Shown here: positions 14,101-16,770 of the stretch, one piece after another
How positions within the stretch are numbered: the first letter of the stretch is position 1
How the letters are laid out: every line of letters begins with the position of its first letter
Origin: CAZWHE01 sp964633825
GTDB taxonomy: Bacteria > Planctomycetota > B15-G4 > CAYZWU01
Direction of reading: 5' to 3'
Length of the DNA stretch: 16,770 bases
Assembly (NCBI GenBank): GCA_964633825.1
Contig: CAZWHE010000083.1
Span: 1 to 16,770 of the forward strand
The notes under the pieces: generated by a model
The model's input: only the letters and a program-made list of their open reading frames with translations
Told to the model about the DNA's origin: nothing
Databases searched by the model: none
Translations under genes and position numbers: made by a program

Positions 14101-15216
14101 ATGACCCGTTTCGAGAAGATTATCGGCTTCGCCGCGATCGCGGCTTTTGTCGTCTACGCACTCGCATGCCGGCCCGCCTGGAGCCCCGACAGCACACGCA
14201 TCACCTACGAATACGGCAACAAGGAGATCAAGGGGCTGGCCCTCCACGATCTGCGGACCGGTGAAACACGAAGCATCATAACCTTCGCCGGCCGGATGCG
14301 TGATTCCATGATCCAGAACATCTGGATCGACGAGAGGATCATCCTCCTCTGCCACCAGGAAAAGAAAGCAGAAAAAGAAAACCGGAGGGAGATCGTGCTC
14401 TACGACTTCGATAGTTCAACAGGCGCACTCCTGTCGAACCACACCTTCCCGCTCAACGGCGTGGAGGCCTCGCCCATCGTGCCGCCCGCTCTGGACGCGA
14501 AGGGCAACATCTGGCTCGGCGGCATCGAAAAGGGCGACCACGGCTTCGTGAAGATCGATCTCGCCGAGAAAACACTCGAAGCCGTCGGACCCGAAGGGAT
14601 TTTTGTCATCGCCGAAGGAAAGGACAGGATCTTCTACGCCAAGGGGGACAAGGAAAAAGGCGTCATCGAACTGGGGGTCTTCCTTCCCGAAGAGGAGGAA
14701 GTTTCTGCGCTCGCAATCATGGACGATGAGGAATTCCGCGGCTGCGGCATTCCCTTTTCCCTCGCCGCGGCGCCCGACGGGTCCCGGGCCTGCACATCGC
14801 TGACACTCAAAAACGGGCGGAGCCTGCTCCTCTTCTTGAACTACGAAGACGGCGTTGTCACGCGCTTCGACATCCCCCTCGATGTGAAGTCGTTGGGCGG
14901 GCTCGCTTATTCGGGCGACAGCCGTTCCGTCTGGATCGCCTACGTTTCCCGGGAAGATGGGAAATTGCCCTGCCTGGCCAAGATCGATCCCGAAGAGGGC
15001 GTGACCTACAAGACCCCGCTCCCCATGAAGGGAAAGGAGTTCGATACCGACTCGGGCATACTCCTTCAGCCCGTCATCTCGCCCGACGGGAAGAAGCTGG
15101 CCATTAACACGGCATATATCGTGAAAAACCCGGCCACGAGCGGCCTCTACCTGCTCGACCTCGAGGACCGGAGCCCGGCTTTCCTGGAACTGCCGCTCCC
15201 AACCATGCGGAAATAG
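14101..15216 (+). CDS. TolB/WD40-like beta-propeller protein, probable lipoprotein
   Basis: 371 aa from the ATG at 14101, which has AAGGAG 8 bases upstream; an upstream ATG at 14050 lacks a site and would give a highly basic, unlikely leader. Residues 6-22 are hydrophobic and end at C23 (YALAC). It may thus be a lipoprotein, although the lipobox is imperfect, or stay anchored. The body shows propeller-blade motifs: AWSPDSTRITYEY (26-38), LALHDLRTGE, DAKGNIWLGGI, AAPDGSRACTSL, YSGDSRSVWIAYV and ISPDGKKLAIN near the C-terminus. These are the W/xSPDGxxxxY strands of TolB-type or PD40 repeats. The usual role is protein-protein contact in the periplasm; no catalytic residues are seen. The next gene starts 5 bases after its stop, so the two form an operon. 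Confidence 0.75.
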   Translation: MTRFEKIIGFAAIAAFVVYALACRPAWSPDSTRITYEYGNKEIKGLALHDLRTGETRSIITFAGRMRDSMIQNIWIDERIILLCHQEKKAEKENRREIVLYDFDSSTGALLSNHTFPLNGVEASPIVPPALDAKGNIWLGGIEKGDHGFVKIDLAEKTLEAVGPEGIFVIAEGKDRIFYAKGDKEKGVIELGVFLPEEEEVSALAIMDDEEFRGCGIPFSLAAAPDGSRACTSLTLKNGRSLLLFLNYEDGVVTRFDIPLDVKSLGGLAYSGDSRSVWIAYVSREDGKLPCLAKIDPEEGVTYKTPLPMKGKEFDTDSGILLQPVISPDGKKLAINTAYIVKNPATSGLYLLDLEDRSPAFLELPLPTMRK

Positions 15217-15221
15217 GCCAA

Positions 15222-15755
15222 ATGGACACTGTTTCGAACATCTTCTCTCTTGCCGCCGACACCGCCCGGAACCTTTGCCGCGGCGGCGACGGCATCATCT
15301 TCTGTCCGCGCTGTCTCGGCGTCTGGGCCGGCGCTGCGCTGGCGCTCCCTCTTCTCCTCTTCGCGCGGCGGAGAACGCCTCCTCTCATCTGGTTCCTCCT
15401 CGGCATCATGGTCTGCCAGATGCCGGTTCTGGGATATGGCGAGGTCCCGCTCGCGCCCTGGCTCAAGACGGTGTCGGGTCAGGCCTTCGCCCTCTCCATC
15501 GTCTGGCTCCTTTCCCTCCGCCCGGCCCGGCGATGGCTGAAAAGACGGGAAGACAAAAGCGTCTTTCTCCCCTTTCTGATTACGGGAGCAATCGGGATCG
15601 TTCTTCTTCGGATCGGGGTCTATTCCGAAAGCATGGTGGAAAGGTCCGTCCTCGACGCCCTGTCACTCATCGGGCTCGTGACTGCGGCGCTCCTCTCACT
15701 ATTGACCCTCCTGGCCATTTTTTTACCAGGGCCTGGCAAACCCAAGCTATTTTGA
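15222..15755 (+). CDS. DUF2085-like multi-spanning membrane protein
   Basis: 177 aa, starting 5 bases after the propeller gene with no clear Shine-Dalgarno site, so probably translationally coupled. Residues 27-37 read FCPRCLGVWAG. This is the C-x-x-C-x-G-x-x-x-G signature I associate with DUF2085 membrane proteins, whose cysteines may bind a metal. About five hydrophobic helices follow (33-48, 54-72, 86-98, 115-131, 145-168), separated by basic loops such as RRWLKRRED. Length and layout fit that family. The N-terminal His/Cys residues of longer family members are less clear here. The function is unknown. Pairing with an exported propeller protein suggests an envelope-associated unit. Confidence 0.7.
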   Translation: MDTVSNIFSLAADTARNLCRGGDGIIFCPRCLGVWAGAALALPLLLFARRRTPPLIWFLLGIMVCQMPVLGYGEVPLAPWLKTVSGQAFALSIVWLLSLRPARRWLKRREDKSVFLPFLITGAIGIVLLRIGVYSESMVERSVLDALSLIGLVTAALLSLLTLLAIFLPGPGKPKLF

Positions 15756-15761
15756 TATGAT
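15733..15761 (+). promoter_or_regulatory. candidate promoter of the Asp-box gene
   Basis: CTGGCA (15733-15738, 4/6) and TATGAT (15756-15761, 5/6) are 17 bases apart, with TGA before the -10 (extended -10). The -35 lies inside the last codons of the DUF2085-like gene. The leader to the ATG at 15856 is about 88 bases. Confidence 0.45.
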
Positions 15762-15855
15762 AGTTCCTGGATAATCGAAATAAGCCTGATCCAGAAGCTC
15801 AAAAGAAAAATTTGTTCGCTCCGCCAGGAGGTTCCTTTCTTTCCGGAGAATAGCC

Positions 15856-16770
15856 ATGACACTCAAGTTCCCCCTCCTTCCAATCCTTTTCGCCCTGACG
15901 ACACTCCTTTTCGTATCGCTGGCCATCGCCCAGGAGAGGCCCGTGCCTTCCAGGTCGGGTGTGGTGGAAATGCCGCCGCCCCAGGTCCTTCTCGAGCGGG
16001 CCGGTCCGACCGGCACCCGCGGCGGCGGCGTTGGAGTCAATGTCCGCGCCAACCAGGACACGACGAACGAGCCGCAGAACGAGACGACGATCTCGGTGAA
16101 CCCGGCCGATCCCTACAACATCGTGGGCGGCGCCAACGACTACCGGAACGGCGACGCCACGGCGGGCTGGTACACGTCCTTTGACGGCGGTCTCACCTGG
16201 ACGGATGGTGTCTTTCCCATTCCGGGCAACTACGACGCCTCGGGCGATCCCGGCGCCGCCTTCGGTCCTGGAAACCTCGTCCATTTCTCCCAGCTGATCT
16301 TCCAGCGCGACAGCGATCTTCCCCCGTCGGGGATCTATGTCTCCACGTCGACCGACGGCGGACTCACCTGGGGATCGCAGGTGACCGTTTCGGTCTCGGC
16401 GGCGGACGAGTTCGATGACAAGGAGCTGATCGCCTGCGACACGACGGGCGGGACGTACAACGGCAATGTCTATGTTTCGTGGACCAAGTTCTGGAATTAC
16501 TTTTATTATGCCGACATCTATTTTTCGCGCTCCACCAACAACGGCGCCTCCTTTTCGACGCCGGCCCTCATCAGCGACACCGATGCCAACCAGGGATCCA
16601 TACCCGCCGTGGGTCCGAACGGCGAGGTCTACGTGGCGTGGAAGGATTACTGGTACGACAGGATCCTCATCGACCGATCCTTCGACGGCGGCGCTTCGTT
16701 CGGAACGGACAAGGTGGTGGCGAGCACGAGCTCGGTCTCCTTCCCGCTGCCGGGCTTTGATTTCCGGGGC
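15856..16770 (+). CDS. secreted Asp-box (BNR/sialidase-type beta-propeller) protein, 3' end outside the window
   Basis: The reading frame is open for 305 codons from the ATG (GGAG 9 bases upstream) to the window edge. Residues 1-25 are a signal peptide (...VSLAIA, then QERP). A Gly/Pro-rich linker follows. From ~71 the typical opening EPQNETTISVNPADPYNIVGG leads into a propeller with Asp-box turns: SFDGGLTW (108-115), STDGGLTW (165-172), STNNGASF (226-233) and SFDGGASF (275-282). Between them run strands such as GNVYVSWT and GEVYVAWKD. Asp-boxes occur in sialidases, exo-glycosidases and non-enzymatic surface propellers. The sialidase Arg triad and catalytic Asp cannot be assigned from this part, so enzyme activity is open. 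It would act in the periplasm or outside the cell. Confidence 0.85.
   Translation, partial: MTLKFPLLPILFALTTLLFVSLAIAQERPVPSRSGVVEMPPPQVLLERAGPTGTRGGGVGVNVRANQDTTNEPQNETTISVNPADPYNIVGGANDYRNGDATAGWYTSFDGGLTWTDGVFPIPGNYDASGDPGAAFGPGNLVHFSQLIFQRDSDLPPSGIYVSTSTDGGLTWGSQVTVSVSAADEFDDKELIACDTTGGTYNGNVYVSWTKFWNYFYYADIYFSRSTNNGASFSTPALISDTDANQGSIPAVGPNGEVYVAWKDYWYDRILIDRSFDGGASFGTDKVVASTSSVSFPLPGFDFRG

Overview
The window is GC-rich DNA from a Gram-negative-type heterotrophic bacterium. It carries many secreted or lipid-anchored proteins: a formylglycine-generating-enzyme (FGE) fold protein, two sulfatase-superfamily proteins, a secreted alpha/beta hydrolase, a TIGR03790-like protein, a beta-propeller protein, an Asp-box protein and a large multi-domain surface protein. 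This set, and the C-terminal LKxLGY tails of both sulfatase-like proteins, recall Planctomycetota, Acidobacteriota and related, often metagenome-derived, phyla. The phylum is my inference; no marker gene in the window settles it.

Layout. Positions 1-1894: the probable last codons of an upstream gene, then a secreted two-domain FGE-fold protein (148-1467) with its own promoter and terminator, then a lone tRNA-Arg(CCT) (1637-1713) followed by a hairpin. Positions 1895-4107: a secreted hydrolase with a GHSMGG nucleophile elbow converges on a minus-strand metallo-beta-lactamase-fold gene. That second gene is damaged: its C-terminal tail lies in another frame, right after the last zinc ligand. Positions 4108-7145: a 931-aa membrane-anchored chain of beta-sandwich domains with an in-frame 18-bp minisatellite, then a 42-aa single-pass membrane protein. 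Positions 7230-10541: a sulfatase-like lipoprotein (minus) divergent from a glutamine synthetase, whose stop codon overlaps the end of a ~133-bp imperfect inverted repeat (MITE/REPIN-like). Positions 10538-13970: a promoter overlapping that repeat drives a TIGR03790-like secreted protein, convergent with a second sulfatase-like protein anchored by a transmembrane helix. Positions 14022-15755: twin TTGATATCA sites in a divergent promoter region, then a two-gene unit of a beta-propeller lipoprotein and a DUF2085-like membrane protein. From 15856 an Asp-box (sialidase/BNR-type) secreted protein runs off the window.

How the genes fit together. Most are separate transcription units, not one pathway; the shared theme is the cell envelope and secretion. 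The FGE-fold protein lacks both catalytic cysteines, and both sulfatase-like proteins carry Thr where a true sulfatase has the Cys/Ser that becomes formylglycine. The obvious story of an FGE activating two sulfatases is therefore not supported by the residues. I see no CRISPR array, phage, transposase or defence island. The best leads are the broken metallo-hydrolase, the catalytically altered FGE/sulfatase set, the inverted repeat that appears to donate a -35 box, and the twin palindromes.
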